Program-made: the position numbers and the translations under genes | The notes under the pieces: model-generated | What the model was told of the DNA's origin: nothing | The model's input: only the letters and a program-made list of their open reading frames with translations | The model's database searches: none | Shown here: positions 36,795 to 45,959 of the stretch, in pieces | Layout of the letters: each line of letters begins with the position of its first letter | Numbering within the stretch: the first letter of the stretch is position 1 | Source of the DNA: Isosphaeraceae bacterium | GTDB lineage: Bacteria > Planctomycetota > Planctomycetia > Isosphaerales > Isosphaeraceae | Assembly (NCBI GenBank): GCA_025356475.1 | Contig: JANXSX010000064.1 | Coordinates: 1 to 64,000 of the forward strand | Length of the DNA: 64,000 nt | Direction of reading: 5' to 3'

Positions 36795-37666
36795 CGCGAC
36801 CCCTCACTCGTCGCCACATGACGCTCAAAGGCAGCAGCTTCTGCCCAGAGCTTCTCAATGTCGGAAGCCCTGGGAGATTGGTGGCCGTAGATTGCCGCTT
36901 CAAAGAGCCGGAGAGTCAAGCTCGCCGGTCGTTTCAATTCCAGATCGGTCACCGACCGGACAAACTGACGACCGGTCCGGCCCGGCACGAGTCGGATCTG
37001 TTGGATCCGATCAAGAGTGAGCAACTGATGAGCAAAGAGGGCGATGATGGCCCCGATGTGATCTCCACGGTCACGCAGTCGTTGGGCTTCGACCCAAGGG
37101 TCGGAGCTCTTGGGCTGGATGTCGGCGGGGAGTCCCTCAATCCGACCCAGACCGGAATGCCGATGATCCTGCATACTCTTTTCGGCGGCCGAGGGTCGAT
37201 AACGCCGCCAGAACTCGACGAGAACCACCATCAGGATCGCCAGCCCGAGCATGATCAGCCCCTGGAAGATCAACTCGGCAGGATCGGACCAGTTGAGGTT
37301 CCAACCAGCCATGGGCCGGCGTGGTTGCTGGTTGAACTTGAACCAATCGTCGAGCCAGCTCCAATCCGGCCCAAGGACTGAGCGAGGGGCGTCCTTCGTT
37401 GCGTCGTACCAGGGGTATTCTCCACGCGACAGAGCGTCTGGAGGGGAACTCTCACCGAGTATCGGAATCAGGCCAAAACGACTTCCTCGTAAGTTGACTC
37501 TCGTCTCTAGGAAAAGCGGGGAAGTGTTTCGTGAGCGTCCCGAGGTGGTATCGTCATGACGCTTTCCGATCCATGGTTTCAATCCCGGGTACGCGCAGGC
37601 GATCAGGTCGAGGAACGCGGGTAAAACATTGTCCTTAAGACAGATATGGACAAGTTGGTTTACCAT
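36791..37666 (-). CDS. DUF4129-domain membrane protein
   Basis: 291 residues. A soluble N-terminal part without clear signal is followed by one membrane segment (ELIFQGLIMLGLAILMVVLV). The conserved DUF4129 C-terminal domain contains DPWVEAQRLRDRGDHIGAII and the end region GRTGRQFVRSVTDLE, FEAAIYGHQSP. It overlaps the upstream membrane-protein gene by 7 bases (ATGG/TAA arrangement) and the DUF4350 gene by 4. Short overlaps imply one polycistronic transcript with coupled translation. Confidence 0.85.
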   Translation of the reverse strand: MVNQLVHICLKDNVLPAFLDLIACAYPGLKPWIGKRHDDTTSGRSRNTSPLFLETRVNLRGSRFGLIPILGESSPPDALSRGEYPWYDATKDAPRSVLGPDWSWLDDWFKFNQQPRRPMAGWNLNWSDPAELIFQGLIMLGLAILMVVLVEFWRRYRPSAAEKSMQDHRHSGLGRIEGLPADIQPKSSDPWVEAQRLRDRGDHIGAIIALFAHQLLTLDRIQQIRLVPGRTGRQFVRSVTDLELKRPASLTLRLFEAAIYGHQSPRASDIEKLWAEAAAFERHVATSEGSR

Positions 37667-38439
37667 CCTCGGGCCTCCTCCATCGCCTGGCCTGCGAGCT
37701 TAAGGCGAAGTTCGACTTCCCAGCCCTCAAGCCTGATCCGTTGATCGATGTAGGAGAAGAATCGAACAACCGCGCCGAAGCCGATCGCGATCCAGAGTGG
37801 AATCTGAACGCGTAGGCCTGTGAGATCGGCGAAGTCCGGTTCCTCCCAGGTGAGATTACTGTCAAATATTGAGTTCAAAATTGTACCTGAACCGACATAG
37901 CAGCAGACGATGAATACTGCAGAGGCGATCACATATGCCAGGAACTGACCAAAGAGATCACCCCCGCGACGGTCGCGGAGAGTTCCCGCGCGGCGGAAGC
38001 TCTTGAAGACGGATTGTCGTTCGAGCAGCAAGACTTCATTCATGAATCCCAAGCGGGTCGGAATCAATGGGCTCGTGACGATCATGAGCAGAAGGATGGC
38101 CCGGAGGATGAGTTGAAAGAAGATCAGTGATGGCAGAGAGCCGAAGAGTCGCTTGGCCGTTCGACCGAACGAGATTTTTTCACCAAACATCAGACGGGCC
38201 AGAACAACTGTAAGCGGGGCAGTCGCCCAGGGAGCTTCGAGAGGGATAAGTAAGATCAGGAGACCGTCGAGATCGTCGAGACTGACAACCCAGGCGTTGA
38301 GAACGAGGAATGGCACGATCCCAACAATCGCAGCAGGTGCGATGAGGTTGAACCGCTTGCGGGTCACCACGACCGCGAGGTCGAGCAAGTCGGGGAAGGA
38401 TCGTTCCCGAATCTTCACCAGAGTTCGATCAAACTTCAA
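37660..38439 (-). CDS. Multi-pass membrane protein of the MoxR/DUF58 cluster
   Basis: 259 residues from a TTG at 38439; longer in-frame starts exist but would overlap the SpoIIM-like gene. The TTG has GGGAGGG nine bases upstream. Five or six hydrophobic segments are visible (APAAIVGIVPFLVLNAWVVS, LIFFQLILRAILLLMIVTSP, AYVIASAVFIVCCYVGSG). EGWEVELRLKLAGQAMEEAR forms the cytosolic tail. The layout resembles glycerophosphodiester-phosphodiesterase-type membrane domains, though I do not assign it. It sits between SpoIIM-like and DUF4129 genes. Confidence 0.75.
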   Translation of the reverse strand: MKFDRTLVKIRERSFPDLLDLAVVVTRKRFNLIAPAAIVGIVPFLVLNAWVVSLDDLDGLLILLIPLEAPWATAPLTVVLARLMFGEKISFGRTAKRLFGSLPSLIFFQLILRAILLLMIVTSPLIPTRLGFMNEVLLLERQSVFKSFRRAGTLRDRRGGDLFGQFLAYVIASAVFIVCCYVGSGTILNSIFDSNLTWEEPDFADLTGLRVQIPLWIAIGFGAVVRFFSYIDQRIRLEGWEVELRLKLAGQAMEEARGW

Positions 38440-38491
38440 GGGAGCGTGCCCTCCCGAATCAAGACGACTAGCAAGTAGGTTCGGGGGGCCA

Positions 38492-39490
38492 TCACGCGTC
38501 CTCCTCGCCGATCGAGATCGCTTGCTGGCGACCTCCGAGCAGTAAGTACGCGAGCAAAGCCGTCGTGCTGAATAGGGCGATGCTAAACTTGATCGAGTAG
38601 GGGATTGGCGATGCCGAGATAAACCCCTCAATGAACGCGGCGAGGAAGAATAATACCACCGCAGCCCCCACCGTGGGCATGGCCGCTTGAGCCTCACGAC
38701 GGAGCGAGCCCAGCCGCGACTGTCCTTTGGTCACAACCAATCCCCAGCCCATTCGCAGGCCCGCCGCTCCTGAAAATACGACTGCGGTCAGCTCAAACGG
38801 TCCGTGGGCGGTCACGAAGGTGTAGAAGTTCTCAGCCTGCGGGACGGTAGCCATATGGCCGAAGACCGTGCCAAGCGTGATCGCGTTCGAGGCCATCACG
38901 AAGACACTTCCAATGCCCAAGAAGATCCCCCACGCGAAACAGCGGAGGCCGATCGTCGTATTGTTGAGGATGTAGAAACCCGCCATCATCGAGTCGTTGC
39001 GCTGGGAGTCCTGGCTGTTAGCGGATCGGTCGGTGATCGGAATTTCGTACATATGCTCCATCTGTTCAAGCTGAGCCTCGCCAACGACTTTGTTGGCAAA
39101 CTCCGGCCTCCCAGCCGCGAGGAGCGCGAACAGCAAGAACAAACCATAGAAAATGAGAAGAGCAAACCGAAGTGCGGGGTCGTTGCGGAGTTGCCTGGGG
39201 GCGGTCATGAGCACTGCTTCGGCGAGATCCTTGAACTTGAACCCTTGAACTCGATAGACAGCATTGTGGGCTCGACCGACGAGGGCGTGGAGGTAGCCGA
39301 CCGTCTCGGCGGGGAGATCATACGATTCCGCGAGCATCAAGTCGGTACAAACCGAGCGGTAGAGCTCACCGAGTCGGAGGACCTTGGAGGCATCGGCCGG
39401 CTTCCACTTCAAGTCTTCGAGGGTAAGGAGCAAATCGTCAAGTTCGCGCCAGGTGGACTCGCGTTTCGCCAGCCGTTCAACGACACGCAT
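38492..39490 (-). CDS. Stage II sporulation protein M (SpoIIM/DUF95)-like membrane protein
   Basis: 332 residues. The N-terminal cytosolic part has ESTWRELDDLLLTLEDLKWK and ends before VGYLHALVGRAHNAVY, the latter a family signature. Several membrane segments follow (RFALLIFYGLFLLFALLAAG, CFAWGIFLGIGSVFVMASNA). The conserved FVTAHGPFELTAVVFSGAAG block is the SpoIIM hallmark. The organism need not sporulate: this family is common in RDD/MoxR clusters of non-sporulating bacteria. It starts 6 bases after the RDD stop. Confidence 0.85.
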   Translation of the reverse strand: MRVVERLAKRESTWRELDDLLLTLEDLKWKPADASKVLRLGELYRSVCTDLMLAESYDLPAETVGYLHALVGRAHNAVYRVQGFKFKDLAEAVLMTAPRQLRNDPALRFALLIFYGLFLLFALLAAGRPEFANKVVGEAQLEQMEHMYEIPITDRSANSQDSQRNDSMMAGFYILNNTTIGLRCFAWGIFLGIGSVFVMASNAITLGTVFGHMATVPQAENFYTFVTAHGPFELTAVVFSGAAGLRMGWGLVVTKGQSRLGSLRREAQAAMPTVGAAVVLFFLAAFIEGFISASPIPYSIKFSIALFSTTALLAYLLLGGRQQAISIGEEDA

Positions 39491-39496
39491 TGCAGC

Positions 39497-40270
39497 TCAC
39501 TCCCCGAGGAAGGCACGGTGGTAGAGAGCACACAAGACGGCGTCGGCTGTACTTCCTGCGGGGAGCCCATAACGGAGTCGAATGGGGCGAGCCAGGGGTT
39601 CGGCCATCTCTTCCCGACGTGCTTTGCCAAATCGACTCCGGACCTTTACGTAATCGGCAAGCGCCCGCGAGAGTTCGGATCCAGCACCAACGCGGAGTGG
39701 GACCCAGGGGAGCAGGGCGGCGACCTCGGGCTCTTTGTCCGTTCGCTCAATTCTTGGCCGCCAGGTCTTCTCCTCGACGATCACCATCGTTCCCGCTGCG
39801 AGGTCGCCTAACCTCTGAAATCGATTCGTGAGCAGCATCGAAGCGAGACCCGTCAGGTAGCAGAAGGGGATCAGCCCATCCACCGCCCCAACCGTGTTTC
39901 GAATCACCGCCTGTGTCGCTGAGATTGGCAGCCCATCTTCCGTGACAACTCGCAGGCCAAACATTCGTTTTCCGGGCGTTCGACCGTTGAAGAGTCCTTC
40001 CCAGAAGATCCCGTACCCCCAGAGCATCAGGAAGTAGGCCGCGAGCGCGGGCCCAAACCCAAGCGTCGTCTGAATCGACAGTATCAACGCCAGGACAAAG
40101 ATCGCCAGGGCGAGGGCCGTCTCAAGGATCATGTCGATGAGATAAGCGATTGCACGTCGAAACGGGCCGGCCAAGGGGTAGAGGAAGACGATGCGCTCGG
40201 GGGTGACGAGACGAATGGTTGTATCAAGGCCGGTCAACTCCGAAGAACTGCTCAGCGAGGACATGGACAT
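39497..40270 (-). CDS. RDD-family membrane protein
   Basis: 257 residues from the ATG at 40270 with GAGGG seven bases upstream. RDD family features are TPERIVFLYPLAGPFRRAIAYLID (Arg and Asp residues of the name), WEGLFNGRTPGKRMFGLRVV and IRNTVGAVDGLIPFCYLTGL, with three to four membrane segments. A soluble C-terminal tail follows. It is first in the leftward cluster and probably owns its promoter in 40271-40479. RDD proteins are proposed transporters or anchors. Confidence 0.88.
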   Translation of the reverse strand: MSMSSLSSSSELTGLDTTIRLVTPERIVFLYPLAGPFRRAIAYLIDMILETALALAIFVLALILSIQTTLGFGPALAAYFLMLWGYGIFWEGLFNGRTPGKRMFGLRVVTEDGLPISATQAVIRNTVGAVDGLIPFCYLTGLASMLLTNRFQRLGDLAAGTMVIVEEKTWRPRIERTDKEPEVAALLPWVPLRVGAGSELSRALADYVKVRSRFGKARREEMAEPLARPIRLRYGLPAGSTADAVLCALYHRAFLGE

Positions 40271-40479
40271 GAACCAACCCTCGGAACAGGCTTAACTTAA
40301 GGTCAGTGCATTGCGTATGGGAGAATGCTAACCGAGAGCATGGTCGATCGCAATCGTGCCCTGACCCCAGCCGGAGCCCATCGAATCGGGTTGCAGTCCG
40401 AATTTGATCGGGTTAAGATAGATAAGTAATCAATGCAATCATGAGGCCAGGGACGAGCCAGCGTGGGAGTCCTTCCTCT

Positions 40480-41649
40480 ATGTCTCTGCTCAGGTCAAGC
40501 TTCGTCCTGATGTGGCTACTAGGTCTCACGACCGGAACCCTTTCTCGTGCCGACTTTATGGTTCATGACCTCGGTCTATTGACGGGCGGTACGTTTAGCC
40601 GGGGGCTGGGGATCAACTCCACTGGGCAGGTTGCCGGAGTCGGTGACGTCCAGGTCGCCTCTGTCCTCGTCCAGCATGCACTGCTCGCCCAAAAAGGCTT
40701 CCTTCCGATCGACGTCTCGATCACAACCGGGACGCATTCGAGCATCGGTCGAGGGATCAACGACGGGGGTGCGATCGCAGGCTCGACTCAGGACGTGGGC
40801 GGTTTGCGAGCTGCGAGGTTCGACGGCGGAAGTGTGACCATTATCACCTTGTTGCCGGGCGGCGTATCGTCACAGGGCTACGGGATTGACGGCGCGGGGA
40901 ACGTGGTTGGTTCGGTCACTTTAGCGGGTGGGGTGACTCATGGATTCAGATCCGACGCGTTGGGAGGGATGAGCGACCTCGGTGTGATCGCCCCCGGCCA
41001 GTCCAGCGAGGCTCTCGCGACAAACGCCGCAGGGGTGACTGTCGGTGATGCGATCGACGGCACTGGGCGGATGCGCGGGGTCCGCGCGGGGGTCGGTGGT
41101 GGGTTCGTCCTACTGCCGGCTCTGCTTCCGGGCGGCTCATCAAGTGCAGCAACCGGGATCAATAGCCTCGGTCATATCGTCGGGTTCGCGGACCGGTTCG
41201 GCAGTGTCCGGGCCGTCTTCTTGAAAGCGGACAATACTTGGCAAGAGCTTGGTCTTCTCTTCGGTGGAACGACCGCTCGTGCGAATGCGATCAACACCTC
41301 GGACATGATCGTGGGGCAGGCCGACTCTGGGGCAGGGTCGCGTGCCTTCCTCACCGACGCCACAAGTGGCGTGATTGTGGACCTGAATACGCGAATTGAT
41401 CCGTCATCAGGTTGGACCTTGACCTCAGCGACGGGGATCAATGACCAAGGATTCATCACCGGGGTCGGCCAAATCAATGGTCAAGATCGTGCGTTTCTGT
41501 TGACTCCGACGACGATTCCTGAGCCGGCGAGTCTGGTCTTGCTCTTCATGGGTGGGCTACTTCTTGCCGGTTCGCGAATCGCTCTCAAACGCGGACGTAG
41601 CACGGGCCGGGGAGTCGCCGGATCAGCCGTCGCATCTCGAGAAGGCTAA
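40480..41649 (+). CDS. HAF-repeat PEP-CTERM secreted protein
   Basis: 389 residues from the ATG at 40480 with GGGAG ten bases upstream; an ATG at 40441 would add 13 residues. A signal peptide (SFVLMWLLGLTTGTLSRA) precedes HAF-type extracellular repeats of the GIN-x-x-G-x-x-V/A-G kind (GLGINSTGQVAGVG, GYGIDGAGNVVGSV, ATGINSLGHIVGFA, ANAINTSDMIVGQA, ATGINDQGFITGVG). It ends with a PEP-CTERM signal (IPEPASLVLLFMGGLLLAGS) plus a 27-residue basic/Gly tail. The last 65 bases overlap the end of dprA on the other strand. Confidence 0.85.
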   Translation: MSLLRSSFVLMWLLGLTTGTLSRADFMVHDLGLLTGGTFSRGLGINSTGQVAGVGDVQVASVLVQHALLAQKGFLPIDVSITTGTHSSIGRGINDGGAIAGSTQDVGGLRAARFDGGSVTIITLLPGGVSSQGYGIDGAGNVVGSVTLAGGVTHGFRSDALGGMSDLGVIAPGQSSEALATNAAGVTVGDAIDGTGRMRGVRAGVGGGFVLLPALLPGGSSSAATGINSLGHIVGFADRFGSVRAVFLKADNTWQELGLLFGGTTARANAINTSDMIVGQADSGAGSRAFLTDATSGVIVDLNTRIDPSSGWTLTSATGINDQGFITGVGQINGQDRAFLLTPTTIPEPASLVLLFMGGLLLAGSRIALKRGRSTGRGVAGSAVASREG

Positions 41650-42700
41650 GGGTTGACATCACCAAAGACGGCTTCCACTGACTCTCAAGGATCAACGCAT
41701 CCACTGGCTTAGGTTCGTCGCCAAGCATGTCGAGTAACTTGCGTTCCTCGTCGGACAAGCTCAGTTCGACTACCGGTCGAGTGGCAGGTTCCTCGGCGAC
41801 CGACTTCCTCCGGCCGACGAGAGGCCCGAGTTCTTCGAGAATATCATCGACCGTTTCCACCAGCTTGGCCCCATCGCGAATCAGGCGGTGGCAACCTTGA
41901 CTTGCCAGGCTATCGACTGGTCCCGGCACGGCGAAGACCTCACGATTCTGTTCCCCTGCGTGCCTGGCCGTCGAGAGCGCCCCACTTCGAGGTGCGGCCT
42001 CAACGACGACGATCCCCAGGCATAAACCGGAAATGATCCGATTGCGCTGCAGAAACAGGGCGGCGATCGGTTCTTGGGTCAGGGGGGTCTCGCTGATGAT
42101 CGCGCCCTTGGCGGCGACCTCGGCGGCTAGCTCATCGTGTTCCGGAGGGTAAACGCTTGCAAGTCCGTTGGCCACAACGGCCAGCGTCCGCCCTCCGGCT
42201 TTCAAGGCCCCCCGATGCGCAGCCGCATCGATCCCGCGAGCAAGCCCCGACACGACGGTGATCCCGACCCTGGCCAGTGAGGCCGCCAGTTTCTCGGCGA
42301 TCCGGATGCCGTAAGGGGTGCATTTTCGGGAGCCGACCAGCCCTACCGCGAGCTGGTCGCTCGGTTCATAGGTTCCCCGCACATAAAGCAGTGAAGGGGG
42401 GTCGGGGATCTCTTCGAGCGACGGGGGGTAAGCTGGATCTCCTCGGGGAATGAGTGTCACACCCGCGCGGCGGCATTTGGCCAGCTCGGCCATTGGGTCG
42501 TTGTCCGCCCTGGCCGTAACAATTTTGTCGGCGAGCTTGGGGCCAACTCCAGGGACGCCTTTCAGCTTGAAGATCGACGCATCGAGAACTTTGGAAGCAG
42601 TTCCGAACCGCTCAAGGAGGGCTTGGCAAGTGATCGGACCCACGCCCGCGACCATGGTCAGACAGAGCAGGTCGCCTAAAGCGTCGGAGTCGTCATCCAT
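41585..42700 (-). CDS. dprA: DNA-processing protein DprA
   Basis: 371 residues from the ATG at 42700 with GAGGG seven bases upstream. The N-terminus has helix-hairpin-helix elements (GPITCQALLERFG, LKGVPGVGPKLADKI). The Rossmann-like core starts VGLVGSRKCTPYGIRIAEKL and contains GLARGIDAAAHRGAL and the NRIISGL segment. A C-terminal winged helix follows (SLLEMRRLIRRLPGPCYVRV). DprA protects incoming single-stranded DNA and loads RecA in natural transformation. The gene lies ten bases after aroB, so the pair is likely cotranscribed. Confidence 0.93.
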   Translation of the reverse strand: MDDDSDALGDLLCLTMVAGVGPITCQALLERFGTASKVLDASIFKLKGVPGVGPKLADKIVTARADNDPMAELAKCRRAGVTLIPRGDPAYPPSLEEIPDPPSLLYVRGTYEPSDQLAVGLVGSRKCTPYGIRIAEKLAASLARVGITVVSGLARGIDAAAHRGALKAGGRTLAVVANGLASVYPPEHDELAAEVAAKGAIISETPLTQEPIAALFLQRNRIISGLCLGIVVVEAAPRSGALSTARHAGEQNREVFAVPGPVDSLASQGCHRLIRDGAKLVETVDDILEELGPLVGRRKSVAEEPATRPVVELSLSDEERKLLDMLGDEPKPVDALILESQWKPSLVMSTLSLLEMRRLIRRLPGPCYVRV

Positions 42701-42710
42701 CAGAATACCC

Positions 42711-43844
42711 TCATTCAAATGCTTCAACCTGTGTCATCTCGTTAAGCACTGCCCGGACTTGATCAGAGGTGACCTCGCTGGTCATTTCGACGTGACCGAT
42801 TCTCCTGGGCAGGACGAAGCGAATCTTGCCAGCCTGATTCTTCTTGTCACGCCCCATGGCATCGATCATGCGTTCAATCGACAACCCCGGGGCTGAGACT
42901 GGGAGTCGGCAGCGCTTCAGAAGCTTGATCAAACGATAGGTCACGTCTGGCGTGATCCAGCCAATTCGCTCGGCAAGCCGGCATTCGGCGACCATGCCAA
43001 CGGCAACGGCCTCACCATGTTCGAAGTGCCCGCCGTAACCGGCGACCGCCTCAATCGCGTGACCAATCGTGTGTCCGAAGTTGAGGACTGCGCGAAGACC
43101 GGTCTCTTCCCGTTCGTCTTTTGAGACGACATCGGCCTTGAGTTCGCAGCTTCGTTGCACGACCCGGCACAACGTCTTCTGGTCGAATGCGAGGACAGCT
43201 TCGACGCTCTGCTCAAGGTCGCTGAAGAACGAGGCATCCAGGATCATGCCGTACTTGACAACCTCGGCAAGTCCACACCGCACCTCGCGTTCGGGGAGTG
43301 TGTTTAGAGTGGCTGTATCGATCCAAACAGCGATCGGTTGGTGGAATGCTCCGATGATGTTCTTAGCCTTGGGGTGGTTGATTGCGACCTTCCCCCCAAC
43401 CGAGCTGTCGACCATCGCCAGCAGGCTGGTCGGAACCATGATCAAGGGAAGTCCTCGGGCATAGGTGGCCGCGATATAACCGGCGAGGTCGCCGATCACC
43501 CCCCCGCCAATTGCGACGACACAGGTGTGTCGATCGGACTTGCGTTCGACCAGGCGATCGAGGAGCAACCTCGCAGACTCGAAGGATTTCGATGCTTCAC
43601 CCGGCTCGATCACCGCGAGTTCGCAGTCAAGCCCGATCGAGCTCAGAATCTCCAAGAACGATTCGCCATGAGCTCGGACATTGTGGTCCGTGACCACGAA
43701 TGCCGATCGACACGACTTACCCGCCCAGGACGCCTTGAGCGTTGACTGAATGAAGTTGGCGAATTCCTCATTCTGACCGGAGACGATACGGATGTCGTAA
43801 GAGCGATCTGCCAGCGCGACTCGGACACAAAGTTCAGTCGACAT
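42711..43844 (-). CDS. aroB: 3-dehydroquinate synthase
   Basis: 377 residues. The NAD- and zinc-dependent cyclisation of DAHP to 3-dehydroquinate, step two of the shikimate pathway. GGGVIGDLAGYIAATYARG is the nucleotide-binding region. PTSLLAMVDSSVGGKVAINH holds substrate-site residues. Zn ligands are seen in ECGLAEVVKYG-like CGLAEVVKYGMI (Glu), LNFGHTIGHAIEA (His) and GGHFEHGEAVAVGM (His). Length is typical. It is the first gene of the aroB-dprA pair and is divergent from the M50 protease gene. Confidence 0.95.
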   Translation of the reverse strand: MSTELCVRVALADRSYDIRIVSGQNEEFANFIQSTLKASWAGKSCRSAFVVTDHNVRAHGESFLEILSSIGLDCELAVIEPGEASKSFESARLLLDRLVERKSDRHTCVVAIGGGVIGDLAGYIAATYARGLPLIMVPTSLLAMVDSSVGGKVAINHPKAKNIIGAFHQPIAVWIDTATLNTLPEREVRCGLAEVVKYGMILDASFFSDLEQSVEAVLAFDQKTLCRVVQRSCELKADVVSKDEREETGLRAVLNFGHTIGHAIEAVAGYGGHFEHGEAVAVGMVAECRLAERIGWITPDVTYRLIKLLKRCRLPVSAPGLSIERMIDAMGRDKKNQAGKIRFVLPRRIGHVEMTSEVTSDQVRAVLNEMTQVEAFE

Positions 43845-44028
43845 ACGTAGATCGCTCGTGGGCAGGCGGAATTGTAGGGGTCGAACTGACTCTAGCGGCC
43901 CCGTGAGGAGTCGGTCAAGTCGTGAGCTTGCTTCGCTAGCAGTCCGCGCCTATGCTGAATAGGTTGAAGTTTCAGGGAAGGTGGAAGATGGAACGACCTA
44001 CGCCGAAACCTGTTGCGGGTGTCTTGCG

Positions 44029-45126
44029 ATGACCGATCCCCTCAACTCTTCTGTCGCAGTGGGGCGTTGGTTTGGCATTCCCCTCCGGTTGCATGCGACG
44101 CTCCTGATCTATGCGTGCTATCAGCTTCTCAACAGTGCGCTCGAAAAAGAACAGTCGGTTCTCCAGACGGCTGGCTGGCTGCTTCTCCTGCTCCTTGCAC
44201 TTTTCGTGCATGAGCTCGGGCACGCGCTTGCCAGGTCCTGGTACGGTGAGGAGCCTGACGTTATCCGACTCTGGCCACTCGGTGACTTCCAACTCCCCTC
44301 TCGTTCGCTGGCGAATCTGGGTGAGAACGCCTGGAGGGTCGCTTTGGCGGGTCCGCTCCTGAATGTTGCGGTGGCGCTAGCGATCGCGGTCGGACTCTAT
44401 GCGTTTGCAGACGCAACCTTCATCTTCAATATCTTCGGCAACGCACAAGGGACAGGTGCTCCTCTCGTCGCATCAAAAGTTGCGGGTGGGGCTCGCTCCA
44501 TCGCGCAGGCTTTTAGCGTTGTCTGGGTGCTCGGCTGGTTTGGGTACTGGAACTGGATCCTATTCATCGCGAACTTGATTCCAGCACTTCCATTCGATGC
44601 GGGTGTCGTGCTGCGTTCGCTGACGTCACGAGCGAATTATGGGTCGAGTCGGAACTCGATTTTCATACCGATGGCTGCGCGGACGGCAGGTGTTTTGCTT
44701 GTCGTGGTCGGCCTTCTGAAGATGCTCTACGGCCATTTCGACGTGGGAGTTAGGCTCTGGGTGCTCGCGTTCCTGATCGAGTGGATCATCCGAGCCGAGT
44801 CGCGACAGGATGAAGAGGCCGGCTTCTTTGACGATACCGTCTTTGGTTACGACTTCTCCGAAGGCTATACCAGCCTCGAAGCGGGCGCGGCCACGGTTCG
44901 TCCCATTCAGGAAAGCGCGATCAAACGCTGGCGCCGCCGCCGTTCCGACGACCGCCGGCTCCGTCGCCAAGCGCGCGAATCCGCCCAGGACCGACGGATG
45001 GACGAGATCTTGGATAAGCTTCATCGGGAGGGCAAAGCATCGCTTACGGACGAGGAGACCCGCTTCCTGAACCGGGTTAGCCGTCTGATTCGCGATCGAC
45101 CCAAGTCGACCCCAAAAGACCGATGA
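44029..45126 (+). CDS. M50-family (site-2-protease-like) membrane metalloprotease
   Basis: 365 residues from the ATG at 44029; a GTG at 43981 in frame has no spaced ribosome-binding site. HELGHALARSW (His-Glu-x-x-His, near residue 61) lies in a membrane helix, and LIPALPFDAGVVL gives the third zinc ligand Asp. Membrane segments flank both. No PDZ or CBS domain is present. The C-terminal tail RRMDEILDKLHREGKASLTD, EETRFLNRVSRLI resembles the short cytosolic tail of DUF6576-type rhomboid/site-2 proteins. Substrates could be anti-sigma factors, by analogy only. First gene of a nine-gene run; its stop overlaps the next start by 4 bases. Confidence 0.88.
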   Translation: MTDPLNSSVAVGRWFGIPLRLHATLLIYACYQLLNSALEKEQSVLQTAGWLLLLLLALFVHELGHALARSWYGEEPDVIRLWPLGDFQLPSRSLANLGENAWRVALAGPLLNVAVALAIAVGLYAFADATFIFNIFGNAQGTGAPLVASKVAGGARSIAQAFSVVWVLGWFGYWNWILFIANLIPALPFDAGVVLRSLTSRANYGSSRNSIFIPMAARTAGVLLVVVGLLKMLYGHFDVGVRLWVLAFLIEWIIRAESRQDEEAGFFDDTVFGYDFSEGYTSLEAGAATVRPIQESAIKRWRRRRSDDRRLRRQARESAQDRRMDEILDKLHREGKASLTDEETRFLNRVSRLIRDRPKSTPKDR

Positions 45127-45950
45127 GCCGATTCCACGACGTGCTCAGCTTGGGCTCAGTCCTGGTCCTGGACTCGGGCCAGGGAACCCGTTTGATCGCC
45201 CGAGGACTCGATCTGGCGATTGATGATCCCTCAACCTGGGTTCTTGATCACCCCGATGAGGTCGCCCGGCTCCACGCGGAGGATGTCGCTGCGGGTGCCG
45301 ACATCGTTCTGTCCTGCACCTTCGGAGCGAATGCAACGACCCTCGCGCGTTATGGTCGAGCGAGCGACGTCGAGGCCGTGAACCGGACCGCCGTCGGACT
45401 CGCGCGTGATGCGGGTCCGTCCTTGGTTTTCGGCTCGGTGGGACCCAACCCGGTCGCGGGCTCGGTTTGCCTTCGTCAGGTCAAAGCCCTTTGTGACGCG
45501 GGGGTCGACGCCATCTTGCTGGAAACCTATCAATTTCTGCCGGCATGCGTGGCGCTCAGCCAGATTGTTTCCGCAGTCGGTCCGGTTCCGGTGCTCGTGT
45601 CTCTCTGGAATTGGACCGGGATCGACCCGGCCCGCCTGGTCGAGTTGGGGGCGTCCGGGCTTGGGATTAACTGCATGGGGATCGAGAACGCTCTCGTGAC
45701 GCTCCAAAGCTTCGTCCCGACTTCGACCGTTCCGTGGCTCTTCAAACCTGACGCAGGTTGCTTACTCAGTCCACCAGTATCCTCGGAGAACTTCACGCGG
45801 GCGGTTCACGAAGCGCAAGGGCTTGGCGTTCGGATGATTGGCGGATGCTGTGGAACGACTTCGGAACACGTCGCTCTAATTCGTCGGGCTGTTTCTTCGA
45901 AACGGGATTCCTGTTCCAATACGGGAGACCTTGCCCCTTTCACCTTTTGA
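45123..45950 (+). CDS. Homocysteine S-methyltransferase-domain protein
   Basis: 275 residues overlapping the protease stop as ATGA. The TIM barrel of the homocysteine methyltransferase family is seen: DSGQGTRLIARGL near the start, DIVLSCTFGANA, LLETYQF, and zinc-binding cysteines in GINCMGIENA and GGCCGTTSEHV. This module uses zinc to activate homocysteine and takes methyl from S-methylmethionine, betaine or, in larger enzymes, folate. No other methionine synthase domains are attached. The exact donor is open. Confidence 0.85.
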   Translation: MSRFHDVLSLGSVLVLDSGQGTRLIARGLDLAIDDPSTWVLDHPDEVARLHAEDVAAGADIVLSCTFGANATTLARYGRASDVEAVNRTAVGLARDAGPSLVFGSVGPNPVAGSVCLRQVKALCDAGVDAILLETYQFLPACVALSQIVSAVGPVPVLVSLWNWTGIDPARLVELGASGLGINCMGIENALVTLQSFVPTSTVPWLFKPDAGCLLSPPVSSENFTRAVHEAQGLGVRMIGGCCGTTSEHVALIRRAVSSKRDSCSNTGDLAPFTF

Positions 45951-45959
45951 GAGTCATCC

